Below, piece by piece: positions 31,060-42,649 of a stretch of 64,000 bases of DNA (the stretch's first letter is position 1; each line of letters starts with the position of its first letter). The stretch comes from Lyophyllum atratum. Lineage: Eukaryota; Basidiomycota; Agaricomycetes; Agaricales; Lyophyllaceae. Location of the stretch: assembly GCA_014905825.1 (NCBI GenBank), contig JACGCN010000030.1, positions 248,001-312,000 of the forward strand, written 5' to 3'. The notes below the pieces were generated by a model. The model had not been told where the DNA came from. It searched no databases and saw only the letters and a list, made by a program, of their open reading frames with translations. A program made the translations under genes and the position numbers.

Positions 31060-31732
31060 TGCACATATGTAGATGCCTATCATACCCTATCCCCCGTGCC
31101 CATTATCCTTGCTTAGAACCTAGCCTACTCGACCCGCTCTCAAATCCACTACACGTGCCCCAGTTGTAAGGACTGAAGTCCCCCGTCTGACAAAACCCGA
31201 AACTGCCAGCCCTGCTCCTCTCCCGCTCTCCACCTCCCGGTATACAGCTATAGAAACAACACGAACACAAACCCTCCCTCCTCGTGTCAGGATTCGTCGT
31301 CTGCACAGAACGTATCTGGTGCTAGCGTCAAAATAGAAGAGTCTGTCAAAAGAAAATGGGAAGAAAATGGGAATTTTCTCCTAATGAATTGTAAAAGCCG
31401 ATGTACGATTACCTATGTCAATTTGAAATGTCGACTGAGTGTTGACTGATAGTAGGCAACGTATTGCAGTTCTCGGTCCGCCGGATTCGATGTTCGTTGT
31501 GAATCTTGGGGTAGAAGAAGTCGTTGACTCTATTTCAAGTCATTGCATGTTAAGGATGAGGCGACAAGTCTTAGCATTCTTCAGCTACTCCGCAATATAT
31601 TCAAAGAAGAAAGACGCACATGGATAGATACAAATGACATCGGCAACCTGCCGGTGCCCGGGGAGTCAAATAGGGATTGAAGAATGGCCTAGAGCGCCAC
31701 GTACGGAAATAGTACATGCGCAGTTGAATGTA
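31060..31732. other. Intergenic, nothing recognised
   Basis: The stretch between two convergently oriented genes. No coding domain, repeat copy or RNA structure that I can support. Confidence 0.4.
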
Positions 31733-32660
31733 TCACAATCGCAGGGGGCGTGAGCGCAGCAATAGTAACTGAACTGAAAGTGTTAGGTGTGATAGCGAAG
31801 ATATCAAAACAGATTCGTTACCACCGACAACACCAAATATCCATGCTCCGTCACGTAGCATCAGGTGCACAATGGGTGCACGGCCCGAATTTACCAGCCT
31901 CCCGGTATTCCTCCTATGGATAGTCAACATCCAGAGGAAACCATACCTCATAAGTATAAATGTGCTGCAAAGCGAGGAGTCAGGACCGGTTAGCAACGAC
32001 CAATTCCACGATATGATCTCCAAACATTCCCATCTAAAATATAGAACCTCGTGTGGCGTCTTCAACCCAACACAGTTTCCGTCGAAATGCACTGCGAGGA
32101 CTGAACGAGTACCATATATGGCTGCGATACCGATTCCAGCAGTGAGCATGATCACGAGGAGTACACCAATGTTTCGGCTCTTGAGATATAATGCGTATAC
32201 TACCATTGGTAATTCGTAAGGGGGAGTTATCATCTAAAGGAGATCTGATCTGACTCACCTCGTACCGACAGTACGGTTTCAAGGATCACCATCAAGATGG
32301 ATAAGGAGAGCATCTGGGCTCCAAACCAAAGGGTGCATACTTCGGGTTCGATAGGGACGTTGGCTAGCGGGCTTGCCAGAAGGGCTGCAAGGTTAACGCT
32401 GGCATACCATTGAGGCATGCACGCAGACTTGGACCAATGACAGGAGGAAGAAGCACCTACATATGAGAGCAGATTGTGAAATATCGCGAAAATAGATACA
32501 TCCATTTTATTGCGTTTGTGCGCCGCCTGGTATGGAAGTCGTTGAGACGAGGACCTGCATCATCGCATGCAAAGCTTTGAGGATGGTAGGTATTCGTGGT
32601 CATAGTTTATCAAGCTATCCCAGATAAGCACGGTGAGTGCAACGACTGCGGAAGCGTTGA
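31733..32660 (-). CDS. DUF6533-type fungal multi-spanning membrane protein (exons inferred)
   Basis: Minus-strand exons together show the pattern of the DUF6533 family of agaricomycete seven-helix proteins. An N-terminal segment SAVVALTVLIWDSLINYDHEY (about 32590-32655) resembles the family's D-x-L-L-x-x-x-x-E motif. Then comes EPEVCTLWFGAQMLSLSILM (about 32290-32360). Across a GT-AG intron of about 60 nt, VYALYLKSRNIGVLLVIM follows (about 32150-32210), and a C-terminal helix begins near HLMLRDGAWIFGVV. Function of the family is unknown. Exon edges at the 5' and 3' ends are uncertain and the gene may be incomplete. Confidence 0.5.
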
Positions 32661-32899
32661 TTACTTAGCATCCTTGAATCGTTGTAGCATGCAACAACTC
32701 ACGAGAAGAACAGTTCCGAACGAAATTTGTTGGTTGCATGCAAACCAAAAACGAGCATGTAAACAAGGATGTAGGGGGACGAAAGGAGAGAAGACAGTAA
32801 TGGGAGTCGATAGAGCGTAAAGCGCCCATGCTACTGAGTATGTGAAACCGCCCATATGGTTCATCATTACTTTGTAAAGGATATGCTTCAAACAGAATC

Positions 32900-34016
32900 C
32901 GAAACCTTAAAATGACGCACAGTCAACCCTAGTGCCTCGACCCTCCCAATGACGAATTGTCCGGCTTGTCGGCGCAGAATCGTGACGTGTTTATGCCACG
33001 CAGGGTCATTCTTACATTGGAGACGCATCGAAAGTTCTGGGAAACGGGCTTTTAACGTATGCAGAGAGTTCTATTCGGAGCCACGCAGCGACGTCCGCTT
33101 CTACAATGCGGGTCTCAAAGATCGGGAGAAATGGAGTCCCTGCCTAGCAAAAGATAAGTTGGAATGCATGAGCACAGAGGTATGACTTACGAAGACCTGT
33201 CTCTTCCATCAGAATATACAGGAACATCGACTGGACACCCACATCAAGACCAGTACCGCTGACCAGTCATGTGGCGAACACCTTACAGTTGTGACGATAC
33301 GACTGGTGAACACCTGCTGGTTTGTAAACAAAATTATTGTGTCCTCCCACTCGCACCGAAGGAAAATCGCTGAGAACAGCTTCGTCGATGAAGCAAATAC
33401 TGGCTAGATAGGACACAAACTTCGGCCTCAAGTTTATCGTTTAGCCTCGCCTCTTTTGCGAGTCATACGGTCAGTCTCTGCACCTCCGTTTTGACGTTGA
33501 AGACATCTGTACTTAGAGTTCAGTATAGAGCTCTGCGGGGCAAAGCTGATCAGGTGCAAAATCACCTTGTGGTGGGTAGCCAGTCGGGAGCTCGCTGGCT
33601 CGCTGCCATGATCGCATTCGTATTGTAAAGCTACCCGGCCGCGTGGCAACAACACATACGGAGTCGGGTTTCGCAAGCTCGGGGTTGACACCAGCCATAC
33701 TAGCAATCATGCGTTAGATCTGGGTAAGGTTGAGAAGCGAAGTGAAGCAATCACAGTATCGTCCTGGCGCTGATGTGAACATCGCAAGTCGTGATCATAA
33801 AAATAAGCGGGCAACGGACGGCGGGGAAGATATGAGGAAGCCCAGGGACCGTGACATTACAGGACATTACGAGCTAGCAGTTTGAATGCGGGGATGTTGT
33901 GCCAAACCTCCTTTCTTCAGTGAACTGGGCTCATGTCAGCCAGAGTAGTCAATAAGTCAACACAACGACCGACCCACTGAAGACTGGCGGTCTTATCTTC
34001 GTCTCTATGGCGAATG
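32900..34016. other. Intergenic, nothing recognised
   Basis: No supported gene between the membrane-protein locus and the FunK1 K1 upstream region; short open frames only, without recognisable domains. Confidence 0.4.
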
Positions 34017-34250
34017 AATGCGTGACAGATGGGATGGTGCTGCGGAAGTTGTGGTCACTGGTGGTGGCCAGACGCGAAATTGCCCACCCTGAAGCGAGGT
34101 CACATGCATCGATTGATGGGGACGCGACCCCAACCTTGAACTTCATCATTGTCAACGTCCAAACTTCGGTCACTATCTGTCTTTCCCACTGGGAAGAAGG
34201 TAATCAGTCGTGAGTCAGACTTCTTTACGTCCCACTGAGGTCTCGCGCTG
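34017..34250 (+). repeat. FunK1 upstream block (copy at K1)
   Basis: This block 170-400 bp upstream of K1 matches, in reverse orientation, 63295-63530; the shared core is GGTCACATGCATC preceded by TTGCCCACCCTGAAGCGA. A weaker copy of the core lies at 53261-53303, upstream of K2. The orientation relative to each gene is the same for K1 and K2, so it belongs to the duplicated FunK1 gene unit. Confidence 0.6.
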
Positions 34251-34374
34251 CATTCTCTTCCATCTGACGACACTGGACTCGTAGGCCACATCCGAGATTT
34301 ATCCTCCTCCCTCATTGAATAATTGGCCAGCAGGTTCAAAGTCCGCCATCCAACGGCCCATTGTCCAGCAACAG

Positions 34375-34382
34375 CTTATAAG
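34375..34382 (+). promoter_or_regulatory. TATA-like box of FunK1 K1
   Basis: CTTATAAG 39 bp before the ATG, in a block (GGCCAGCA ... ACGGCCCATTGTCC ... CTTATAAG) also present upstream of K2 and K3. Confidence 0.6.
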
Positions 34383-34420
34383 TCAATCATTTGCTCAGTG
34401 TTCTAGGTAGGTTATCTATC

Positions 34421-36885
34421 ATGGCTTCTTCTGCGTACAATACGAGCAGCTTATCCAGCTCGCCACTCAAATTTCCAGTCTCGAGCACTTACAATTCTGG
34501 AAAGGAGAAACTCGAGCACGTCCGCGTGAAAATGAACGATGCGATGTCCGGCCTCTTCGTTGGTCCCATGCCTGTCGACCAATTTTTAGACGAATTCCTG
34601 CCACAATCCGTGGCGGTGCCAGTGCCTGGCGACGTATCGGCGACACTCTTCGATGATATGCCACGAGCCAAATTAGAGCGGCAGATGTACAAACCCTTCG
34701 TATGTGGCTTCATCTGATCTGTTTTTACAGTCTCAATACTCACTAAAGTCCTGCAGATCGACCTCATCCAAAACAATGGCCTTATCCCTGGCTACCAGAT
34801 CGTAAACACTTCTGATTACCCTGACCACGATTCAGACGTCAAAATTCGACCTGACCCTACCATGTACAAATCGACCGTGGACGTTTCGAAGAAAGTCATG
34901 CAATTCGGCGAACTCGAACTTCACTTTGAACTCAAGGTCGACGACTCTCATGACCCATTCGATGAGCCCAGTCCGACCGACGATCGTCTAAACCATAGAT
35001 TCGAAACTTGGCGGAAGGGCAGAAGCCAGGACCGTTCGCAACTTATTCATTACGCAACTGAATGGTTTTCTCGGCAGCATCGCCGATTCGCCTTCACCGT
35101 CTTCATTTGCGACCCTTGGGTACGCTTTATTCGTTGGGATCGCGCTGGTGCGGTTGTTTCTGAGAGATTCGACTACCGCAAGAACTCCCAGCCTTTGATC
35201 GACTTTCTCTGGCGCTTCACTCATCACGACGACGCTGGTCGTGGAAAAGATCCGACTGTAGTTCCCGCCACCCCACAACAAGTTGGCCTTGCACACCTGT
35301 ATCTCTCGGAGTGGAAAAAGGGACCAGAACCCCCTGTGGTGGTCTTTGAGGTGCCGGACGTAGATGGCGCGCCTCGAAGATTCATCGCTTGGTTCTGCAT
35401 GGCCCATTCTGGCTCGCTCACCGGTCGATGTACTCGAGCATATCCCGTCTACGAGGAGGCAACTGGGAAGCGGTACTTCCTCAAGGACACCTGGCGAGCG
35501 CACGACCTAGCGAAAGAGGCTAGTATCCTACGTGAGCTCCAAGAGGCCGGGGTGCAGTACATTCCACCGTTTGTTTGCGGCGGCGATCTTCTTGAAGACT
35601 CTACGTTGACCGATCTATACGTTCCTGAGGAAGAACGTGCAGCCGATGGCGTAGGAGAACGGGAAGGTGATGACTCCGATGACCGGCTAGAAGAGCCATC
35701 CCCCAAACGGAACGGCGCTTGGAGGTGCGGCAGAAGCTGGAAGCGCATAACGCAGCGCTTCCATCACCGCTTCATCGTAGATTTCATTGGGAAACCGCTT
35801 ACCGAAGTCACCTCATCGAAAAATCTAATGCGAGCGATATCGCATGCTTTTACGGGTAAGTTTTTGCCAGCTCTTATGTTCCGTACTTACTCAGAAACGT
35901 CATGAATAGCTCACCGTCAAGCGTATGAGAGTAAAAACAAGATCATTCATCGCGATATCAGCGCCAATAATATCCTCGTCGACTCTGAAGGCAATGGTAT
36001 CCTTAACGACTGGGATCTTGCAAAGCGGGAATCAGACTTGACGCGTGCTCGGCGGCACGAAAGAACGGCGAGTTGCTTTCTCATTGCGAAATATTCAAAT
36101 GCTGATACTTCGTGCAGGGCACTTGGGAATTCATGTCGTGCCTCCTACTCATGAGGAAGCACACAATCCACACCGTCCAGGACGACATGGAATCATTCGT
36201 TCACATCATGCTCTATTACGGCCTTCGCTATTTCAGGCACAGCGAGCCCAGCTCTGTACGCATCTTTATCAGAGACATCTTCGAATACCGGGAGTCCAAA
36301 ACTGATGGGACCCCCGTGGGCGGGACAAATAAGCGTAATATGTTCGACGCGGAGAGTTTTCTTCGCTGCGATCTCCGATTCGACAGCCCGCCCTTGAACG
36401 AATGGATGCCGTTGGCATTTGCAGCCGTCAAGCAATGGCTCAACTTTGTTGATCCTCCTTCACAGAATAACCGGGAGGACCGTTTGAAAGCCCTCTTAGG
36501 CCACGCTCCGCAGCCAAAGCCCGCGCTCAGGGCTTCGCCTCCTACCGAAATTTACCTCAGAAACCATGCAGCCATGGCCACCATCTTCTCTCACTGCTTG
36601 GGCCTTGATGATTGGCCCGACAACGATGCCCCAGTCGACGCTATCCCCATGCCTGTAGGGACAAATGTATCGGCTAGGAGCAAGCGCACCCGCGATACTA
36701 GTGAGCTTGATCGGGACGAAGACGACAGCTCTGCAGGGTGGTCCACGAAGAGGAGCAGGACGTCACAGTCAAATGGAAGCTCAAACCCGATGACGGGACC
36801 TTCGCATTCGATGAGCACCCGTTCTCGTACTGGCCATAGCTATAGCCGAAGCAACGCAGGAGGGAGTAGATCTAGACGACTCTAG
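34421..36885 (+). CDS. FunK1 protein kinase K1 (fungal-specific)
   Basis: Four exons: 34421-34699, 34757-35855, 35910-36067, 36118-36885; 767 residues. The FunK1 catalytic region shows FLKDTW in the N-lobe, IIHRDISANNILVD as the catalytic loop (HRD with the following Asn) and DWDLAK in place of DFG. Then comes a TWEFMSC segment and a C-terminal Ser/Arg-rich, low-complexity tail. FunK1 kinases are expanded in mushroom-forming fungi; substrates are unknown. Exon lengths 279, 1099 and 158 are identical in K2 and K3. The third intron starts GC (GCGAGT) and ends CAG, whereas both paralogues have GTAAGT there. Gypsy-3 is inserted 182 bp after the stop. Confidence 0.88.
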
Positions 36886-37066
36886 TGGAGCTTCCCGCTT
36901 CCCTGCTTTATATATCTGTTCAAGTTGGAGCGGTTATGGTATCCTATTCTACTTGTAGGGACGGTCTCGCCGGCGGGCACATGTACTTTTACTACTTCAT
37001 CATCCCCAATGTATTTCAACCGTGTTTCCTTACCCTGCTATTTCACCAATTTCATCCATGGTCCTA

Positions 37067-37403
37067 TGGAAGGGCGCCGGGTACGGCGCCAACACTTAGG
37101 TCAGACGTCAGACAGGACAAATATATCTTCGTTGCAGCGGGAGAGGTTTAGTAATTAATATGAGGGAAATGAAAGTATAACTGACCTTCGTTGCAGCGGG
37201 AGAGGTTGAGGGGCAACGAAGGGAAGGGAAAGATGATATAGGTAAGGCGGGGCTTCAATCACGTAGCTATAGAACTTCAGGGAAGGGTAGGGAATTCAAG
37301 AAGGTTGGTATAAGTGTAATAGTAAGAGTAATAGCCGCGTCGAAGCGGTGGGACTGATGCGTAATGAGGCCTAATGGGCAAGGGCGCGAGGGGCGGCCTT
37401 ACA
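37067..37403 (-). repeat. Gypsy-3 3' LTR
   Basis: 337 bp, TGTAAGGC...CTTCCA on the minus strand. It contains two copies of TTCGTTGCAGCGGGAGAGGT about 70 bp apart and a GGCGCC-based hairpin at its outer end. Confidence 0.95.
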
Positions 37404-37417
37404 CCCCTCCCCACTCA
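37404..37417 (-). other. Gypsy-3 polypurine tract
   Basis: GAGTGGGGAGGGG on the minus strand, directly against the 3' LTR. Confidence 0.8.
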
Positions 37418-37433
37418 AAAAAATTGACCGTCG

Positions 37434-40400
37434 TTAAAAGAGCGTACCATTCTCAGCTTCCCAGATGTCAAGAGCTTCGGTATCTTCCATCAGCTTCCCA
37501 GCGAGCCATTCATCGTGATCGACGTCGTATCCAACCCATCGTACAAGGTATTGCGCGCCACGGCCGCGGCGCCGTGCGTCGACGATTTTGTCGATGAAGT
37601 TCTCCTCGATGCCATCCTCGGTCACGACAGCGCCCGGGCGAGTGAATTCACGGTCAGGGAAGAGGGTGGGGTCGTTCGGAATGAAGGGTTTCAGTAGGCT
37701 CGCGTGGAACCCGGGGAAGGTGTTAGGGTTATTGGGCAGGCGGAGGGTGTATTCCGATTTCTCGGGGAAGGCCTTGACAACTGTGTACGGTCCGTCGCTG
37801 CGCGGCATGAACTTTGCCACGCGTTTCTTGCCTTTACGCTTGTAATTCCGTCGGCGGTTCTCTGTAGACAACATCACGAGGTCGCCTTCCTTGTACACCT
37901 TCTCAGGTGCACGGTGTTCGTTTGCGTGGTAAGCCTGGCGAATCTTGGCCGCAAGTAGGTTGTCCTGCGCCTCCTTCACATCGAGCTCAAGGCGGGCAAT
38001 GATATCTCGAGCATCTACTTCGGCGGGTGTGGAGTCGGCCGGGGCAGGAACGAGTGGGGGAATCAGGCGGGGGGAACGTCCAGTTTTCAGTTGAAACGGG
38101 GAGAATCCGGTGGATGCGTTGACTGTGTTCATCACAGCAAATCGTATACGCGGGAGCTTTGCGAGCCAGCCCTTCTGGTTGTTGTCCACATGATATCGGA
38201 TGGCCTGATTGAGGGTTTTGTTGGTGCGCTCGCTGGCTCCGTCTGTCTCCGGGTGGTAAGACGTAGACATCTTGAGCTTAACGCCAGTGAGTTTGTGAAG
38301 GGCGGTCCATAATTCCGAGGTAAACAATGCATCTCGGTCTGAGATGATTTGGCGCATCAGACCATTCTCGCAATACCATTCATTGAAGAGAACGACAGCA
38401 ATGTCGGCAGCGGTGGCTGTGGAGTGGACCGGGGCGAAGCGGATCTCAGCTCCGAGTAGGTCGGTCATGGTAAGGATGGTATCCTTCCCATCTTCCTCTG
38501 GCAGGGGCCCGATGAAGTCGAGTGCTACCGCCTCGAAACGGGCGTCTGGCACGGGTAATGGGTGTAGTGGGCCAGTCGGCTTGGAGGTCCGGCTCTTGTT
38601 CCGTTGGCATGGGGAGCAGGAGGGTATATATGCCTGTTCGAGGTCACGGCGCATGTGTGGCCAGTAGTAAGAGTCCCGCAGGGCCTCGTAGCTCTTGTCG
38701 AAGCCAAAATGGCCGAGGGTGTCGTGAGCGAGGTGGTAGAAGAGTTCACGGACGCGGGGGATGTTTGGGATGAGGAGGCGGTTCCCGACGTACAGAAGTT
38801 TATTCTCTTTCCGCGCTCCCGTGATGCTACCAGCTATAATGTCCTTCTCGAGCTGTTTTGCGAAGCTGTCCTCCTGGTAGCCGGCAATGATCTCCTTGAG
38901 CAAGGTGTCGTCTGCGGTAATTTCAAGGATGGATGCTGCGGCTGTGAGGGAGCGGGGGGGCGACCTGGTGTAGGCTAGTGCGCAAGCGGCCAGCATTGGA
39001 CTCGGCGTGTCATCCGGCATGCGAGAGAGGGCGTCAGCGGCAGTGTTATCCTCCCCACGGATATACGTGATGTCGTAGTCAAAATCCGCGAGGTACATGG
39101 ACCAGCGCATCTGTCGTCGAGACATCTCCTTCTGTGACTGGAAATACTCGAGGGTCCGATGGTCGGTAAAGACGTCAAAATGAACGCCCAGGAGGCTCGT
39201 CCGCCATTTCTTCAATGCCTTCACAATCGCCAGGAGTTCCTTCTCGTGAACAGGGTAGTTCTTCTCCGCAGCGTTCAGCTGGTAGGAGTCGTAAGCGACT
39301 GGCCGTGCAGTTTCCCAAGTCTCTCCAAAACTCAGGACTGCACCCGTGCGTCGGTCACTCGCGTCCGTCGTCACAAAGACATGCTTGGTGGGGTCGTCGT
39401 AGTCGATCACCGTGAGGCATTCTGTGCTGGTAACCAGCCGTTTGATAGCGTCAAAGGCTGCCTGGTGGGCAGCCGTCCAGGCGGGGAACTCAATGTCGCA
39501 GTCCTTCGATGTGAGAGGTGTTAGGACGCTGGTATGTTCAGCAAGAGCAGGTAGGAAGGCGGCGATATAACGTGTGAGGCCCAGGAATCCACGGACGTTG
39601 GTCGCTGTGTTCGGTTGGGGCCAGTTCAAAATGCGATCGACTTTGAAGGGGTCGGCGCATATCCCCTCAGATGAGATCCTGTGCCCTAAAAAGGTGATCT
39701 CGGTTGCGAAGAGTAAACTCTTCTTCGCGTTACAGGCAAGGTTGGCGGCACGTAGTGCGTCCAGTACCTTGGCGACGTTGGCTTCATGTTCCTCCAAAGT
39801 CTGCGACCAGATGATGATGTCGTCCAGATAAACATGGCAGATTTTGCCGATGAGGTCCCGGAGTGCGTCTTCCATCCGGCGTTGGTGTGTTGACGGTGCG
39901 TTACAGCCTCCCATGGGCATGACGACCCACTCATACAATCCCCATGGTGTCCGCACTGCGGTGAGATGGATATCGTCGGGGTGTACGCGTGTCTGGAAGA
40001 AGGGGTTCGTCATGTCGAGTACTCCAAAGTACTTCCCCCGGCCACAGGCAGAGAGGATGTCGTCGACGCGAGGTAAGGGGTACTGGTCGCGTATGGTGTT
40101 TGCATTAAGCTGACGATAGTCGTTGACCCAGCGCGGAGGTACTGTTAAGTCAGGTGTACCGTTCTTGTACTTGGGTACGCAGAAGGCAGGGGAGGCGTGT
40201 TCTGAAGATGATGGGCGGATGCGTCCAGCGGCGAGGTGTTCGTCGATCAGTTTCTTCCAAGGTTCATGGTATTTCTTGGGTGCAGAGTAGCCAGCGCCTT
40301 TCGTGACCTTGTGGGGTTCCCTGAGGCGAATGCGGTGGTAGATGTGATTAGGAAGGTCGTCGGTAGTGTCAGGAAGCCGGAGTGGGAAGCGGTCAGCGTA

Positions 40401-42035
40401 TCTTTGCTTCATCTCGGCATCCTTGGACTTCAGCACTTCCGCAGCGGAGATAGTCTCAATACGCTCGCGGACGGCAGCCATGACAGGTCCTGGTAGTAGG
40501 TAACCCGCGAGTGCTGGCTCCGAAGCGGTGTCAAGTGTTTTGGGTAGTGGGGCTCGTGGTTTCTTGGGCGTCGGCGGAGGCACAACGCGCTGAGGAGCCC
40601 AAGTGCGGGTAGGGATGGGAGGTTGGTTCAGGATGTCGTAGCCTACACGCTTATCAATGACGGTACGGGCTTCGGCGTCGATCAAGAGGTGGCAAGCAGC
40701 GATAAATGGCATTCCAAGAATAATTGGTACAGGTAGGCCCTCGTTGACCTTCGCTCTAAAGACCCCCGACGTCCAAGCCCCCTGACCACAAGAAAGTTCT
40801 AACTTCACGTACTCCGTACAAGTGAGCGGCGACTCTGATAGCGAGCTGAGGTTGTCCTCCCCGGGAGGGAGGCGATGTCGTCGTAAGCCGAGCTCGTCAG
40901 AGAGCGACGCGCTAATCACTATGGAGGGGCAACCGATGTCAAGAAAGCCAGGAACTTGAACAGGGAATTCGGAAACGTTGGGCCCGAAGGCTTCCAACGG
41001 AGCGACGAGGTGGGGGGTAGTGAAGGCAGTGGGAAGAACGTACGAGTCGGTTTCATCATCGCGATACTCGACGACAGTCTCGGATTGCGAGGCGATGGCA
41101 GCAGCGGCAGCGAGGCGAGGAGCAGCTGGGGCGCCGGAGCGAGGCTTTGCAGCAAGGGCGGCAGTCTCCGTGAGCGTCACATAAGTGGCGGCATCGGGCC
41201 AGGTGTTCGCAGTGGTCATGGGACAGTTGGGGGAGCGGTGGTCCGTGTAGAAGAGGCGGCAGCGAGTGCAGCCGTCGTGAGCGTTGAGCAGAGCCTTCTC
41301 GGCATCTGTGAGCTTGGGGAGGTTGCGACGTGGAGCGTTCCCGCCGTCAGAGGAGGAGGTCTTCGCCGTCCTGGGTGGGTCGGACAGACGACTGAGGAGG
41401 TCGCGTTTCTCGGTCCTCTTCGAGGAACGAGCAGCGGCGGCGGCCTCGATGAGACGAACAGTGCGCGCGTCCTCAGCCCTGAGACGGTCATCGCGCTCCT
41501 TGACTTCAGTAGACCAGGGAGCGAGGGTGACAGTGAGGATGGGTTCGTTGAGGAGGCTGGTCTTCAGCTCCTTGTTGAGGTTGGATTCCAACTGGACTTT
41601 GAGGCCCTCGTCAGTGAGCGCGTGGGTGGGAGAGGAGGTCTTGAGGATAGCGTTGAGGTTCTCGATCTCGATCTTCCAATCCATGAATGGGCGGCTGTGC
41701 TGCTTGAAAGAGATGATGGTGTCGCGGATTTTATGTGCCCAGTTCTTCTCGAGGACGAGTTCGGCGAGCTCGGAGAGGTAGACGTCGAGTGTCATTCTGT
41801 CAATGCGGGCTTGACCGGCCTGGTACCACGAGATGAGACGGGGTTCGAGCATAGCGTCCGCAACAAAGCTGACGATCTCGGCTGGGGTCTTCCCGGCATG
41901 TTTCTGGTAGCGTTTGCAGGCGAGGGACCAAGACTGGTGGACGAGTGGGTCGATGCGGCCGGCCGTGAGAGTGGGACATTCCTTCAACTTGGTCACAAGG
42001 ACCGAAGCAAGGGGTTGGGAACCAAGGGACGTCAT
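37434..42035 (-). CDS. Gypsy-3 Gag-Pol polyprotein
   Basis: First in-frame ATG at 42035 gives 1533 residues; the frame is open to 42299 but without ATG, so the upstream part is probably leader. Order: Gag core; short Cys/His motif CTRCRLFYTDH ... C (about 41230-41270); aspartic-protease-like region with FLDIGCPSIVI (about 40925); RT with YLDD (about 39820-39830). RNase H follows (TDASDRRTG, FTDHRTLEYF), then the integrase zinc domain (HDTLGHF ... CSPCQ) and DDE core (ALDFIGP, SDRDALF, HPETDGASERTNK). A chromodomain (AQYLVRWVGYDVDHDEWLAG) ends the protein. Fused Gag-Pol in one frame, unlike Gypsy-1. Confidence 0.94.
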   Translation of the reverse strand: MTSLGSQPLASVLVTKLKECPTLTAGRIDPLVHQSWSLACKRYQKHAGKTPAEIVSFVADAMLEPRLISWYQAGQARIDRMTLDVYLSELAELVLEKNWAHKIRDTIISFKQHSRPFMDWKIEIENLNAILKTSSPTHALTDEGLKVQLESNLNKELKTSLLNEPILTVTLAPWSTEVKERDDRLRAEDARTVRLIEAAAAARSSKRTEKRDLLSRLSDPPRTAKTSSSDGGNAPRRNLPKLTDAEKALLNAHDGCTRCRLFYTDHRSPNCPMTTANTWPDAATYVTLTETAALAAKPRSGAPAAPRLAAAAAIASQSETVVEYRDDETDSYVLPTAFTTPHLVAPLEAFGPNVSEFPVQVPGFLDIGCPSIVISASLSDELGLRRHRLPPGEDNLSSLSESPLTCTEYVKLELSCGQGAWTSGVFRAKVNEGLPVPIILGMPFIAACHLLIDAEARTVIDKRVGYDILNQPPIPTRTWAPQRVVPPPTPKKPRAPLPKTLDTASEPALAGYLLPGPVMAAVRERIETISAAEVLKSKDAEMKQRYADRFPLRLPDTTDDLPNHIYHRIRLREPHKVTKGAGYSAPKKYHEPWKKLIDEHLAAGRIRPSSSEHASPAFCVPKYKNGTPDLTVPPRWVNDYRQLNANTIRDQYPLPRVDDILSACGRGKYFGVLDMTNPFFQTRVHPDDIHLTAVRTPWGLYEWVVMPMGGCNAPSTHQRRMEDALRDLIGKICHVYLDDIIIWSQTLEEHEANVAKVLDALRAANLACNAKKSLLFATEITFLGHRISSEGICADPFKVDRILNWPQPNTATNVRGFLGLTRYIAAFLPALAEHTSVLTPLTSKDCDIEFPAWTAAHQAAFDAIKRLVTSTECLTVIDYDDPTKHVFVTTDASDRRTGAVLSFGETWETARPVAYDSYQLNAAEKNYPVHEKELLAIVKALKKWRTSLLGVHFDVFTDHRTLEYFQSQKEMSRRQMRWSMYLADFDYDITYIRGEDNTAADALSRMPDDTPSPMLAACALAYTRSPPRSLTAAASILEITADDTLLKEIIAGYQEDSFAKQLEKDIIAGSITGARKENKLLYVGNRLLIPNIPRVRELFYHLAHDTLGHFGFDKSYEALRDSYYWPHMRRDLEQAYIPSCSPCQRNKSRTSKPTGPLHPLPVPDARFEAVALDFIGPLPEEDGKDTILTMTDLLGAEIRFAPVHSTATAADIAVVLFNEWYCENGLMRQIISDRDALFTSELWTALHKLTGVKLKMSTSYHPETDGASERTNKTLNQAIRYHVDNNQKGWLAKLPRIRFAVMNTVNASTGFSPFQLKTGRSPRLIPPLVPAPADSTPAEVDARDIIARLELDVKEAQDNLLAAKIRQAYHANEHRAPEKVYKEGDLVMLSTENRRRNYKRKGKKRVAKFMPRSDGPYTVVKAFPEKSEYTLRLPNNPNTFPGFHASLLKPFIPNDPTLFPDREFTRPGAVVTEDGIEENFIDKIVDARRRGRGAQYLVRWVGYDVDHDEWLAGKLMEDTEALDIWEAENGTLF

Positions 42036-42307
42036 GGGCGGTCTAGGCAGCGGCGGTAAGGGTCTGATGTGAGGTAAGTCCGAGGTGTCCGAGCTGCTGG
42101 AGTCGGTCTCGAAGTCTGAAGACGGTGGGGACAGCGGTGAGCTGGCGGCGGCAGTGGCAGTGGCAGTGAGGTGAGGGGTGGTGTCGAGACTAGAGATTCC
42201 GAGATTGGCTAGCCTTCTCGCCTCCTGTCTCGTGAGTAAGGGAGTGGGCGTTGACGGTGTGCGAGACAGTTTGACAGTGGAAGAGAATGTCGGTGTCAAA
42301 AAAAAAG

Positions 42308-42644
42308 TGGAAGGGCGCCGGGTACGGCGCCAACACTTAGGTCAGACGTCAGACAGGACAAATATATCTTCGTTGCAGCGGGAGAGGTTTAGTAATTAAT
42401 ATGAGGGAAATGAAAGTATAACTGACCTTCGTTGCAGCGGGAGAGGTTGAGGGGCAACGAAGGGAAGGGAAAGATGATATAGGTAAGGCGGGGCTTCAAT
42501 CACGTAGCTATAGAACTTCAGGGAAGGGTAGGGAATTCAAGAAGGTTGGTATAAGTGTAATAGTAAGAGTAATAGCCGCGTCGAAGCGGTGGGACTGATG
42601 CGTAATGAGGCCTAATGGGCAAGGGCGCGAGGGGCGGCCTTACA
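42308..42644 (-). repeat. Gypsy-3 5' LTR
   Basis: 337-bp copy of 37067-37403, followed inward on the minus strand by C and nine T, with no TGG-type primer-binding site. Confidence 0.95.
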
Positions 42645-42649
42645 TCCTA

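Larger units (their letters stand above)
37067..42644 (-). mobile_element. Gypsy-3: intact chromodomain Gypsy retrotransposon
   Basis: 5578 bp, minus strand. The 337-bp LTRs (37067-37403 and 42308-42644) look identical, with 5-bp target duplication TCCTA (37062-37066, 42645-42649) and a polypurine tract (GTGGGGAGGGG) abutting the 3' LTR. One uninterrupted gag-pol frame is present. By every visible criterion it is a full-length, recent and possibly active copy, sitting in the 3' flank of FunK1 K1. Confidence 0.95.

Noticed and set aside
40956..42059. Long plus-strand ORF of 367 codons
   Set aside because: Antisense shadow of the Gypsy-3 gag region; no motif of its own.
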